Below are positions 1 through 5,444 of a stretch of DNA of 5,499 nt, piece by piece (the stretch's first letter is position 1; the number at the start of each line of letters is the position of its first letter). Under the pieces are notes generated by a model. That model made no database searches and had not been told where the DNA came from. It was given only the letters and a program-made list of their open reading frames with translations. This stretch comes from SMWD01 sp964629475. Its GTDB lineage: Bacteria > Pseudomonadota > Gammaproteobacteria > Steroidobacterales > GCA-2729495. The DNA lies in assembly GCA_964629475.1 (NCBI GenBank), contig CAZVQW010000043.1, positions 1 to 5,499 of the forward strand. The letters are read 5' to 3'. The translations under genes and the position numbers were made by a program.

Positions 1-55
1 AGTTTTGGGTGCAAATACCCGGGTCTAGTGGGTCACTTTTGGATGCAAATCAACA
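1..55 (-). repeat. IS21-family-like terminal sequence (left edge of the window, IS extends outside)
   Basis: This 55-bp stretch is the exact reverse complement of 5445-5499. Read from 55 back to 1 it begins TGTTGATTTGCATCC, with the TG...CA terminal dinucleotide and the TTTGCAYCCAAAA-type repeats that I associate with IS21-family (istA/istB) ends. Two related 15-mers occur within it, at 1-15 and 35-49 (13 of 15 matching), spaced 34 bp apart; multiple subterminal repeats are a known feature of IS21 ends. Identity between the two edges stops exactly at base 55, where the CA terminus is expected. The transposase genes would lie to the left of the window and are not seen. The family assignment rests on recalled end sequences, not on a search. 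Confidence 0.75.
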
Positions 56-381
56 CATAAGCGTTGGACTGCATTACCAGCAAGGAAGAAATTGCGACAA
101 AAATCCTAAGAATGTTCTTCATTTTTTTACTTCCAATATTAAGGCCATGAAAAGCCGTAATTGCGTTATCGAAAGAGATTTATTGACTTAAGCTAGCATA
201 ATCGGGCTGCCGAATCGAAACGGGCCCTATGCCCGCTTCGGGTGTCGTTAGCAGACATTCAGATGAAAAACGTAGTGTTCCGCCGTAAAATAAACATCTT
301 TCGCGGCTTTCAGCGGTAAGTTAGGTGAGGGCAGGCTATCTAACTTATTGAACAATAAGCTATAAAAAATAGTGTCAGCGA
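56..381. other. Non-coding AT-rich stretch between IS end and tRNA remnant
   Basis: I see no credible gene here. The short open frames either start inside the IS end or run antisense across the tRNA remnant. Structure is limited to small inverted repeats. CGGGC/GCCCG (221-225/231-235) competes with CCCG/CGGG (232-235/239-242). AGTTAG/CTAACT (319-324/340-345) is followed directly by the perfect 6-bp stem CTTATT/AATAAG (344-349/354-359, loop GAAC). If 382-426 is an attachment site, this stretch is the outermost end of an integrated element, where recombinase or excisionase arm sites would be expected. That role is inference. Confidence 0.5.
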
Positions 382-426
382 CTTCGAACCAGGTGGTTGA
401 GAGTTCGAATCTCTCCGGGCGCACCA
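382..426 (+). tRNA. tRNA-Arg(TCG) 3' fragment, probable att site of an integrated element
   Basis: This is the 3' part of a tRNA only. It holds the anticodon loop CTTCGAA (382-388, anticodon TCG), the 3' anticodon-stem strand CCAGG (389-393), variable loop TGGTT, T-arm GAGAG-TTCGAAT-CTCTC (399-415), acceptor strand CGGGCGC (416-422), discriminator A and encoded CCA (424-426). The 5' partners are absent: the bases before the loop are AGCGA instead of CCTGG, and no GCGCCCG acceptor strand, D-arm or D-loop occurs upstream. Tyrosine-recombinase elements commonly integrate in tRNA genes with an identity block running from the anticodon loop to the 3' end, and they leave exactly such a fragment at the end distal to the restored tRNA. 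By that geometry the element lies to the left and the original downstream chromosome to the right. It is not a functional tRNA. An old duplication is an alternative. Confidence 0.82.
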
Positions 427-482
427 TCTTTGCAAGGTCCATATCTGACACACATTCCAGCAGCAAAGGGATATTTTTTTCA

Positions 483-1940
483 ATGACTTCTACAAAGCAA
501 TCTGATGCACACCGGCAAGTCCCTGTGCGAAATCCTCGTACCGGTGTCGCCGACTATACGATCGACGTATGCGGTGAAGCCGAAATGGCTGCAATCGTCC
601 GCGACCTCAGGCGGCATCAGCCGGCGTGGGCTGATGCCGGCCTCGAACATCGCAGACAGGTGTTGAGGAGCTGGATTGAACATCTGTATGCGGACAAGGG
701 TCCTCTGCTGGAAGCTCTGTCGTTGGACACCGGGCGCCGGTTCCTGGCTCTGACCGAAATCAACGCCTTGCGCGCCCTGGTAGAAGGCTGGTGCCATTTC
801 GGCGAGCAGGTATTCACAGAGTCCGGGGAACGTCCTTCTGCAACACCCGGTATCGGCATCAAGTCCCAGTACATTCCAAACCAGGTTGTGGGCGTGATCA
901 GTCCCTGGAATTTCCCGCTGCTGCTTTCCTCGATCGATTCTATCGCGGCATTGGTGGCCGGGTGTGCTGTAGTGATTAAACCGAGCAAGGTAACGCCAAG
1001 GTTTGTCGAGCCCTTGATGGCTTCTATTGATGCGATACCGGAACTCAGCAGTATTTTTAAAGTGGTGACAGGTGATAGCGAAACAGGGGAAGCCATCATC
1101 AATAACGTCGATGCAATTTGCTTTACCGGCAGTGTCGGCATCGGCCGACATGTGGCCGAGGGTTGCGCTAGGAATTTTATTCCCGCATACCTCGAACTGG
1201 GTGGTAAGGATCCGGCCGTCGTGTTGCCTTCGGCAGATCCGCGCCACGCTGCGACGATCGTTCTGCGCGCTTCCGTTCAGGCAAGCGGTCAGGCATGTCA
1301 ATCATTGGAGCGAGTCTATGTTCATGCCCCACTCTTTGATCAATTCATCACCGAACTGGTTGGCCAGGCGGAAAGTGCGGAATTGAACTATCCAGATATT
1401 AATAAGGGACAACTCGGACCGATGATTTCGGCCGGTCAGGCAGACTTGATCGCCGGACAGTTGGCTGAAGCCGTTGCCAAAGGGGCGACGATTCTCTGTG
1501 GCGGTACCGTCGAGAATCATGGTGGCGGTAAATGGGTTCGGCCGACAGTCGTGACCGATGTTACCCATGATATGCAGCTGATGACGGAGGAAACATTCGG
1601 TCCGGTGATTCCTGTCATGCCATACGACACACTAGATGAGGCGGTTACGCTTGCCAACGACTCTGATTTCGGATTATCTGCCTGTGTGATCGGGGAGGAT
1701 CTCGAACAGGCTGAGTACGTTGCCCGGCGTATCGAAGCCGGGGCGATCAGTATCAACGATGGTGGCATGACGACCGAAGTCTACGATGCCGCAAAAAATG
1801 CGTTCAAGCTCTCCGGTCTTGGGGAATCACGGATGGGAATGTCCGGGATCACCCGCTTCCTGCGACAAAAAGCGCTGCTGTTCCGCAAAGGCACTGCCGT
1901 GGGACTGGAAAGTCTGGACGAGAGCCAGGCAGAGTCCTAG
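483..1940 (+). CDS. NAD(P)-dependent aldehyde dehydrogenase family protein
   Basis: This is a cytosolic oxidoreductase of the aldehyde dehydrogenase superfamily, 485 residues and full length for the family; it oxidises an aldehyde to a carboxylic acid with NAD(P)+. All key elements are visible: oxyanion Asn143 in SPWNFP, cofactor-binding Lys166 in IKPSK, the Rossmann turn FTGSVGIG (214-221), general base Glu238 in LELGGKDP, catalytic Cys272 in SGQACQS, and Glu370/Phe372 in EETFGP. The ATG at 483 is chosen because the frame further upstream (a GTG at 372) would translate the tRNA remnant. A weak AAAGGG lies about 12 bases upstream, behind a run of seven Ts. The gene starts 57 bp after the tRNA remnant and has no obvious operon partner. 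The substrate cannot be told: succinate semialdehyde, betaine aldehyde or an aromatic or aliphatic aldehyde are all possible. No defect is seen. Confidence 0.95.
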   Translation: MTSTKQSDAHRQVPVRNPRTGVADYTIDVCGEAEMAAIVRDLRRHQPAWADAGLEHRRQVLRSWIEHLYADKGPLLEALSLDTGRRFLALTEINALRALVEGWCHFGEQVFTESGERPSATPGIGIKSQYIPNQVVGVISPWNFPLLLSSIDSIAALVAGCAVVIKPSKVTPRFVEPLMASIDAIPELSSIFKVVTGDSETGEAIINNVDAICFTGSVGIGRHVAEGCARNFIPAYLELGGKDPAVVLPSADPRHAATIVLRASVQASGQACQSLERVYVHAPLFDQFITELVGQAESAELNYPDINKGQLGPMISAGQADLIAGQLAEAVAKGATILCGGTVENHGGGKWVRPTVVTDVTHDMQLMTEETFGPVIPVMPYDTLDEAVTLANDSDFGLSACVIGEDLEQAEYVARRIEAGAISINDGGMTTEVYDAAKNAFKLSGLGESRMGMSGITRFLRQKALLFRKGTAVGLESLDESQAES

Positions 1941-2045
1941 CTGAAATATTCGGTAGCTTTTAATCCCTTGCCTCTTTCGCAGGCAGCCGGCTTCTGTTTC
2001 TGCATGATCAGTGCCGAAATCAGGCTGGCGCGCTCAAATGCCATT

Positions 2046-2094
2046 TGCTATCAATGATTGCACTGAGTTTAATGGAGCGCTATCATTGCAATCA
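2046..2094 (+). promoter_or_regulatory. Promoter/operator of the FitAB-like toxin-antitoxin operon
   Basis: Four related 8-bp half-sites lie in two pairs: TGCTATCA (2046-2053) and TGATTGCA (2055-2062), then CGCTATCA (2078-2085) and TGCAATCA (2087-2094). TGATTGCA and TGCAATCA form a perfect inverted repeat 24 bp apart, and the GCTATCA core is directly repeated at a 32-bp distance. TGCTATCA matches, as I recall it, the FitA half-site described for Neisseria gonorrhoeae FitAB. A candidate sigma-70 promoter overlaps them: -35 TTGCAC (2058-2063), a 17-bp spacer, and -10 TATCAT (2081-2086). Binding of the antitoxin complex would cover both promoter elements, which fits autorepression. The -35 is a weak match (3 of 6) and the -10 good (5 of 6). 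Confidence 0.65.
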
Positions 2095-2112
2095 CTTTTT
2101 TCTGAAGCAGGC

Positions 2113-2116
2113 AGGA
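2113..2116 (+). promoter_or_regulatory. Ribosome binding site of the antitoxin gene
   Basis: AGGA lies 7 bases before the ATG at 2124. It supports this start for the antitoxin and sits a short leader length downstream of the predicted promoter. Confidence 0.6.
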
Positions 2117-2123
2117 TGCTGTT

Positions 2124-2360
2124 ATGGCCAATCTGGTTGTTCGAAACCTCAAGCAAGACATCGTCGATGCGCTCAAGCAACGTGCGGCACGGAACGGTCG
2201 AAGTGCCGAGGCTGAACATCGGGCCTTACTCGAAGAGTTATTGTTACGACCAAAGGGAAAGAGCTTTGCAGAAGTCCTGGCGGCTATGCCTGACGTAGGG
2301 CGGGATGAGGATTTCTTACGCATAGAGGATGAGGTCGGCAACGGTCATGTATTTGATTGA
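2124..2360 (+). CDS. FitA-like ribbon-helix-helix antitoxin
   Basis: This is the antitoxin of a type II toxin-antitoxin pair, 78 residues. The N-terminal half is a ribbon-helix-helix DNA-binding fold: strand ANLVVRNL (2-9), helix about 10-23, turn NGRS (24-27) and second helix about 28-41. The RAARNGRSAEAEHRALLEE stretch is highly characteristic of the FitA group. The C-terminal part (45-78, KSFAEVLAAMPDVGRDEDF, ending in VFD) is the segment that wraps around the PIN toxin; Arg66 in DFLR is a candidate for the arginine that enters the toxin's active site, inferred from FitA. The gene overlaps the toxin gene by 14 bp, which indicates translational coupling. It should repress its own promoter together with the toxin through the half-sites at 2046-2094. 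Confidence 0.92.
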   Translation: MANLVVRNLKQDIVDALKQRAARNGRSAEAEHRALLEELLLRPKGKSFAEVLAAMPDVGRDEDFLRIEDEVGNGHVFD

Positions 2361-2766
2361 TACGAATGTCATCAGTGAGGCGCGTAAGAAGTTAAAGGCG
2401 AATATTGGGGTACGGGAATTCTTCAGGCAGGCCATCGAAGACGAGACACGAATTTTCATATCGGTTGTTACCGTCGGTGAACTACGGCGTGGCGTAGAAT
2501 GGATCCGTCACCGGGGCGATATTCGCCAGGCCAATCAACTGGAGAAGTGGCTGGCGACTTTGCTGACCGAGTATCAGGATTACATACTCGATATTAATCA
2601 GGACATTGCACAGCTTTGGGGGCGACTCAGGGCGCCACATCCGGAAAATGCTCTGGACAAGCAGATTGCAGCAACAGCACTCATTTATGACTTAACCATC
2701 GTCACACGAAATCATAAGGATTTCGTCAAAACCGGTGTGCAGGTGTTGAATCCATTCACAGAGTAG
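2347..2766 (+). CDS. FitB/VapC-like PIN-domain ribonuclease toxin
   Basis: This is the toxin of the pair, a Mg2+-dependent PIN-domain endoribonuclease of 139 residues, full length for the FitB/VapC family; members usually cleave RNA, often tRNA. The acidic active-site residues are present: Asp5 in YLIDTNVISE, Glu45 in VTVGELRRGVE, Asp104 in NALDKQIAATA, and Asp125 in the TRNHKDF motif, so the toxin looks catalytically intact. The ATG at 2347 gives the family-typical start MYLIDTN. An ATG at 2329 would add only six residues and has a badly placed ribosome site. The start lies inside the antitoxin gene (14-bp overlap). The 3' end overlaps the end of the opposite-strand membrane protein gene by 11 bp. 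The RNA target cannot be inferred from sequence. Confidence 0.93.
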   Translation: MYLIDTNVISEARKKLKANIGVREFFRQAIEDETRIFISVVTVGELRRGVEWIRHRGDIRQANQLEKWLATLLTEYQDYILDINQDIAQLWGRLRAPHPENALDKQIAATALIYDLTIVTRNHKDFVKTGVQVLNPFTE

Positions 2767-4081
2767 ATTTTTGTAACAACACCCGATTGACTACCCGGTA
2801 ACGCCAGGTGACTCGTGCCAGATTCATCCACAACAGAAAGCAGGAGAGGCTGAACATCGCTGCCGCCGCATGCGTAAGCGATTCAGGAAGAAATATCGCA
2901 AGGATCACCAGGGCAAGGGCGGCCAGGTGAACCGAAAACTGCAACTTTGATGCCCTGTCCGACAACAACTCTTTCATATTGGGTACCTTGACGGACATGC
3001 ACATCAGGGCCATTTGCCGATTCTGCAGATGAAACCAGCAGAGAAATGGCACGATCTTATAGAGCATGCCGTTCAGTAAAGAGAGTCCGGCACCGGCAAT
3101 CAGTCCGGCGCCCAACAGGAGATCGAATTGGGGCAGCTCTTCCACTTCGGGCACAAACTGTCCGAATATCCACAGCAGGGCGCACAACAGGATTGATACC
3201 AGGCCGGTGCGCCAGAAAAGAAGAGTTACATCGATGATTCGTCGTCGGCGGCGATGCTGCAATAGCAGGGTTGTTGATGCAAACAGCATATGACCGGCAA
3301 TCATGATTCCTAGTACGGTTGACGCTGCTGATGCCGGCATCAGATTTTGAGCGGTTGCAAAATGAAGCACAGTCCACAGAACGAGAAATACCAGCAGTGT
3401 TCCGGCCAGCCAACGTTTCATCCACGCCGGGTATTCGGGCGTTACCTGGAACATGGGTACCACCTGGTAGGAGACGCCCACGACCAACAGGGCAACCCAG
3501 CCCAGTAAACCCCAGGTCAGGTGGATATTGGCAAAGAGTGGAAGATCCGGCTGTATCCAGCCCGCCCTGCCAACAGCCAGCACAGCACCCATACCTGCCG
3601 TCACGACCAAAGACACGATTGCCATCCGCATGCCGGTTATTGCGGCGTTGGTTGTCCTGACTCGCCACAGGGCTATGGTGACCGCTGTAATAAAAACTGC
3701 GAATCCGGCAGTCAGGGATATGGCCGCGGTTTCCAGCCACAAGGAGATACCGGTCAGAAAACCCGCAACCAGGAAAATGGTGCCCAGCGTCAACAGCAGA
3801 TGAACGAGGGTACCCACGATGCGTACCCGGGGTACCGGGGACCCGGCGAGTACCGGCAGCATTTGCAGTATGGCGCCGCACATCACCAGGGCAAGAAATC
3901 CCAGTGTGAGCAGATGGGTTATCGCCAATGTCGTTATTCCCCACCGGGAGATCAGTGCTTCAGGCCCAACAATGATGAGCAGAACGGCAGCGCCAAGACC
4001 GAAGAGGGGTGCGGTCAGAAAAAAGCGCAGCGGGATGGAGAGTGGGGGCGCCTGATCCAGTGACAGATTGACGGTGTTCAA
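2756..4081 (-). CDS. NnrS-like / heme-copper-oxidase-I-like polytopic membrane protein
   Basis: This is an integral inner-membrane protein of 441 residues with about 12 predicted helices (roughly 19-38, 50-79, 88-110, 117-139, 152-171, 185-211, 222-241, 253-275, 288-306, 319-349, 381-398, 402-421). Histidines within or at the ends of helices (His56 in THLLTLGF, His94, His187 in NIHLTWGLLGW, His240, His264, His351) and the GAILQMLPVLAG and SYQVVPMFQVTPEYP stretches recall NnrS and the catalytic subunit fold of heme-copper oxidases / NO reductases. Metal or heme binding is inference. The only usable start is a TTG at 4081, 20 bases after the DUF2249 stop, with a modest GGA just before it, so translation is probably coupled. 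It is the last gene of the hemerythrin-DUF2249 operon, which suggests a role in nitric oxide or redox stress. A plain transporter cannot be excluded. Confidence 0.8.
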   Translation of the reverse strand: MNTVNLSLDQAPPLSIPLRFFLTAPLFGLGAAVLLIIVGPEALISRWGITTLAITHLLTLGFLALVMCGAILQMLPVLAGSPVPRVRIVGTLVHLLLTLGTIFLVAGFLTGISLWLETAAISLTAGFAVFITAVTIALWRVRTTNAAITGMRMAIVSLVVTAGMGAVLAVGRAGWIQPDLPLFANIHLTWGLLGWVALLVVGVSYQVVPMFQVTPEYPAWMKRWLAGTLLVFLVLWTVLHFATAQNLMPASAASTVLGIMIAGHMLFASTTLLLQHRRRRRIIDVTLLFWRTGLVSILLCALLWIFGQFVPEVEELPQFDLLLGAGLIAGAGLSLLNGMLYKIVPFLCWFHLQNRQMALMCMSVKVPNMKELLSDRASKLQFSVHLAALALVILAIFLPESLTHAAAAMFSLSCFLLWMNLARVTWRYRVVNRVLLQKSTL

Positions 4082-4101
4082 TATTCCAGCAAACTTTCGG
4101 T

Positions 4102-4374
4102 TCAGGATCGTGCGGACAGGCAGGCACTCTGCACGGCTGCTTCGGCTGCGCTGTCTTTCTGACGCCAGATATAGATCTCGAACCCGGAATCACCGACGCC
4201 CGGTACGGTACGTTGGAAAAATCCCTGCTTCTCCAGCAACGGGTAGAGCAGATGTGGTTCCCGGCGGTGAATAACGCGAAGATAATCCCCTGCACTCAGT
4301 TCCGTAATCGCGGCTAAAGTACGATCGAGGGGCTCGCAGGGTTCGAGCATGCTGACATCGAGAGTATGTTCCAT
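4102..4374 (-). CDS. DUF2249 (TusA-like) domain protein
   Basis: This is a small soluble protein of 90 residues. The family signature is clear: LDVSMLEPCEPLDRTL (5-20), the LRVIHRREPHLLYPLLEKQGF block (32-52) and the final strand FEIYIWR (65-71), followed by an unconserved Ala/Ser-rich tail (about 75-90). DUF2249 adopts a TusA/SirA-like fold. Its biochemical role is not established, but it recurs beside hemerythrins and denitrification or NO-related genes. The gene lies 44 bp after the hemerythrin gene and 20 bp before the membrane protein gene on the same strand, which fits one operon. The ATG at 4374 has no recognisable Shine-Dalgarno sequence, so expression may rely on coupling. The only cysteines (13 and 85) are not in the usual TusA active-site setting. 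Confidence 0.85.
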   Translation of the reverse strand: MEHTLDVSMLEPCEPLDRTLAAITELSAGDYLRVIHRREPHLLYPLLEKQGFFQRTVPGVGDSGFEIYIWRQKDSAAEAAVQSACLSARS

Positions 4375-4418
4375 GGGTAAATATCAGAAACGGAGTTTTT
4401 CCCGGTGCCTGGTAATCG

Positions 4419-4859
4419 TTAAGGATTCACGTCCTGCATTTCCCGCAGCACGGTTTCTGCCTGTGGTTCCAGAACCTGATCCGCCATCCGGTACAGCATC
4501 TGTTCCTCTTTCATGTTGTGCTGCTGGATAATCATCATCAGGGTTTCGGCAAGGCCCAGATAACACTCCTTGTCCTGCTGTTCGACGGCATCGCTCATGT
4601 CGGAAAATAGTTGCCGCATCTGCGTGTGCTCCATTTTCATGACCTGGGTCGGCCCCATAGTCTGACCGGTCTGCTGCTCGAAGGTGGGAAACAGCACTTC
4701 CTCTTCCATGTGAAAATGGTGCTCCATGGCTTGATGAAATGCCTCGAAGCCGGCAGTCCCCTGTTCCCAGCTGCCATTCGAAATTAATTCTTCCGCACCG
4801 GCAAAGAGCTCATCGCAGCGGCGATGATCAGCGGACATGGTTTCAGTGATATTCGGCAT
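4419..4859 (-). CDS. Hemerythrin HHE-domain protein
   Basis: This is a cytosolic four-helix-bundle protein of 146 residues with a probable diiron site that would bind O2 or NO. Candidate ligands are in order: His12 in SADHRRCDELF (helix 1), His48 and a nearby acid (Glu52) in AMEHHFHMEEEVLFP (helix 2), His78 in MKMEHTQMRQLF (helix 3), and His114 with Glu118/119 in IQQHNMKEEQMLYRM (helix 4). It is a stand-alone domain with no signal peptide or fused output domain. The ATG at 4859 is chosen over a GTG at 4901 because GGAG lies 5 bases upstream and the family N-terminus fits. It is the first gene of a probable operon with DUF2249 and an NnrS-like membrane protein. Such hemerythrins are linked to NO/O2 sensing, carriage or iron-cluster repair; the specific role here is inference. 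It is methionine-rich (14 Met). Confidence 0.92.
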   Translation of the reverse strand: MPNITETMSADHRRCDELFAGAEELISNGSWEQGTAGFEAFHQAMEHHFHMEEEVLFPTFEQQTGQTMGPTQVMKMEHTQMRQLFSDMSDAVEQQDKECYLGLAETLMMIIQQHNMKEEQMLYRMADQVLEPQAETVLREMQDVNP

Positions 4860-4864
4860 CGGTT

Positions 4865-4868
4865 CTCC
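4865..4868 (-). promoter_or_regulatory. Ribosome binding site of the hemerythrin gene
   Basis: GGAG on the minus strand lies 5 bases upstream of the ATG at 4859 and decides this start against the longer GTG frame. I found no convincing -35/-10 pair or FNR/NNR palindrome in the 93-bp gap 4860-4952. Confidence 0.65.
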
Positions 4869-4952
4869 GATCTTTGTTTTGGGTAATTGAAGACCGGGCA
4901 CTTTAACCTTTTTTGACGAGCTTGAGCAGTCAGAAAACTGTATTCGGCGGCA

Positions 4953-5414
4953 TTATCTCTCGATAATCTTGCGCTTCATCGTTGCATATTCCTCGCTGCT
5001 TATATCGCCGTTGTTTTTCAACTCTGCGAGATGTGCAAGTTCTTCAGTGTCACTCCTGGATGCTGACAATTTGGGTCCCCTGGCTTCTTTCCTCAGGTGA
5101 TTTAGATTTTTATTAATAAGGCCAATAATTTTAGCCGCGTTGTGCATATAGGGCTCATGAATTTCTGTCGTAATACCTTCGGTTCTTCTTAGGTTGCAGC
5201 CTCCATATCTGAATATTTTCGCGAAGAAACCAAAATCATATGAAGCCTCGAAAATTACTTCATAGGGGTTCATAAGATCATTCTTCTTCCATGGCAGTAG
5301 CCCGCTCTTTATTCTGACTCCTTCGTCTGAAACGATCCATTGGAAAGTTCTTATAAAGAACAGGTTATAAATAAAACTGGCTGCCATATAAATATTTACT
5401 ATTACCCACGCCAT
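4953..5414 (-). CDS. PH-domain (bPH_2-like) membrane protein with C-terminal SHOCT domain, probably 5'-truncated by the IS
   Basis: The visible product is 153 residues. A hydrophobic segment (1-21, MAWVIVNIYMAASFIYNLFF) is followed by a bacterial PH-like domain (about 24-105, including QWIVSDEGVRIKSGLLPWKK) and a short SHOCT domain (about 123-152, LAHLAELKNNGDISSEEYATM), which is thought to mediate oligomerisation. The gene is more AT-rich than its neighbours. The ATG at 5414 has no Shine-Dalgarno sequence. The reading frame stays open without another start codon up to the IS boundary at 5444 (residues ASENAVKYFS) and closes at a TAG (5472-5474) inside the IS. The natural start was therefore probably further upstream and removed by the IS insertion, with loss of the native promoter. 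It is 93 bp upstream of the hemerythrin gene; a functional link is not evident. Confidence 0.75.
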   Translation of the reverse strand: MAWVIVNIYMAASFIYNLFFIRTFQWIVSDEGVRIKSGLLPWKKNDLMNPYEVIFEASYDFGFFAKIFRYGGCNLRRTEGITTEIHEPYMHNAAKIIGLINKNLNHLRKEARGPKLSASRSDTEELAHLAELKNNGDISSEEYATMKRKIIER

Positions 5415-5444
5415 TGAAAAATATTTGACAGCATTCTCAGAGGC

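Noticed and set aside
9..191. A 60-residue plus-strand reading frame at the left edge
   Set aside because: It starts inside the IS end, has no ribosome site and no recognisable domain; it is probably chance.
319..345. GTTAGGT ... ATCTAAC resembling integron attC core sites
   Set aside because: The two motifs are in the reverse order from attC (which begins RYYYAAC and ends GTTRRRY), and there is no long imperfect hairpin with cassette genes.
248..466. A 72-residue minus-strand reading frame with the string VRPERFELSTTWFEVA
   Set aside because: This is the well-known false protein produced by reading antisense through a tRNA 3' end; here it runs across the tRNA-Arg remnant at 382-426.
372..482. 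GTG-initiated N-terminal extension of the aldehyde dehydrogenase
   Set aside because: The extension would translate the tRNA remnant and its flank and adds nothing resembling the family; the ATG at 483 gives a normal full-length enzyme.
480..1301. Long minus-strand reading frame (273 residues) opposite the aldehyde dehydrogenase
   Set aside because: It is a shadow frame with no domain; the plus-strand enzyme with all catalytic motifs explains the region.
1965..1985. TGCCT/AGGCA inverted repeat after the aldehyde dehydrogenase as a terminator
   Set aside because: The stem has only five pairs and is not followed by a T run, so it does not support a terminator call.
4905..4935. FNR/NNR-type box upstream of the hemerythrin gene
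   Set aside because: A GTCAA half is present, but the partner half does not resemble TTGAT at the right spacing; the similarity is too weak to call.
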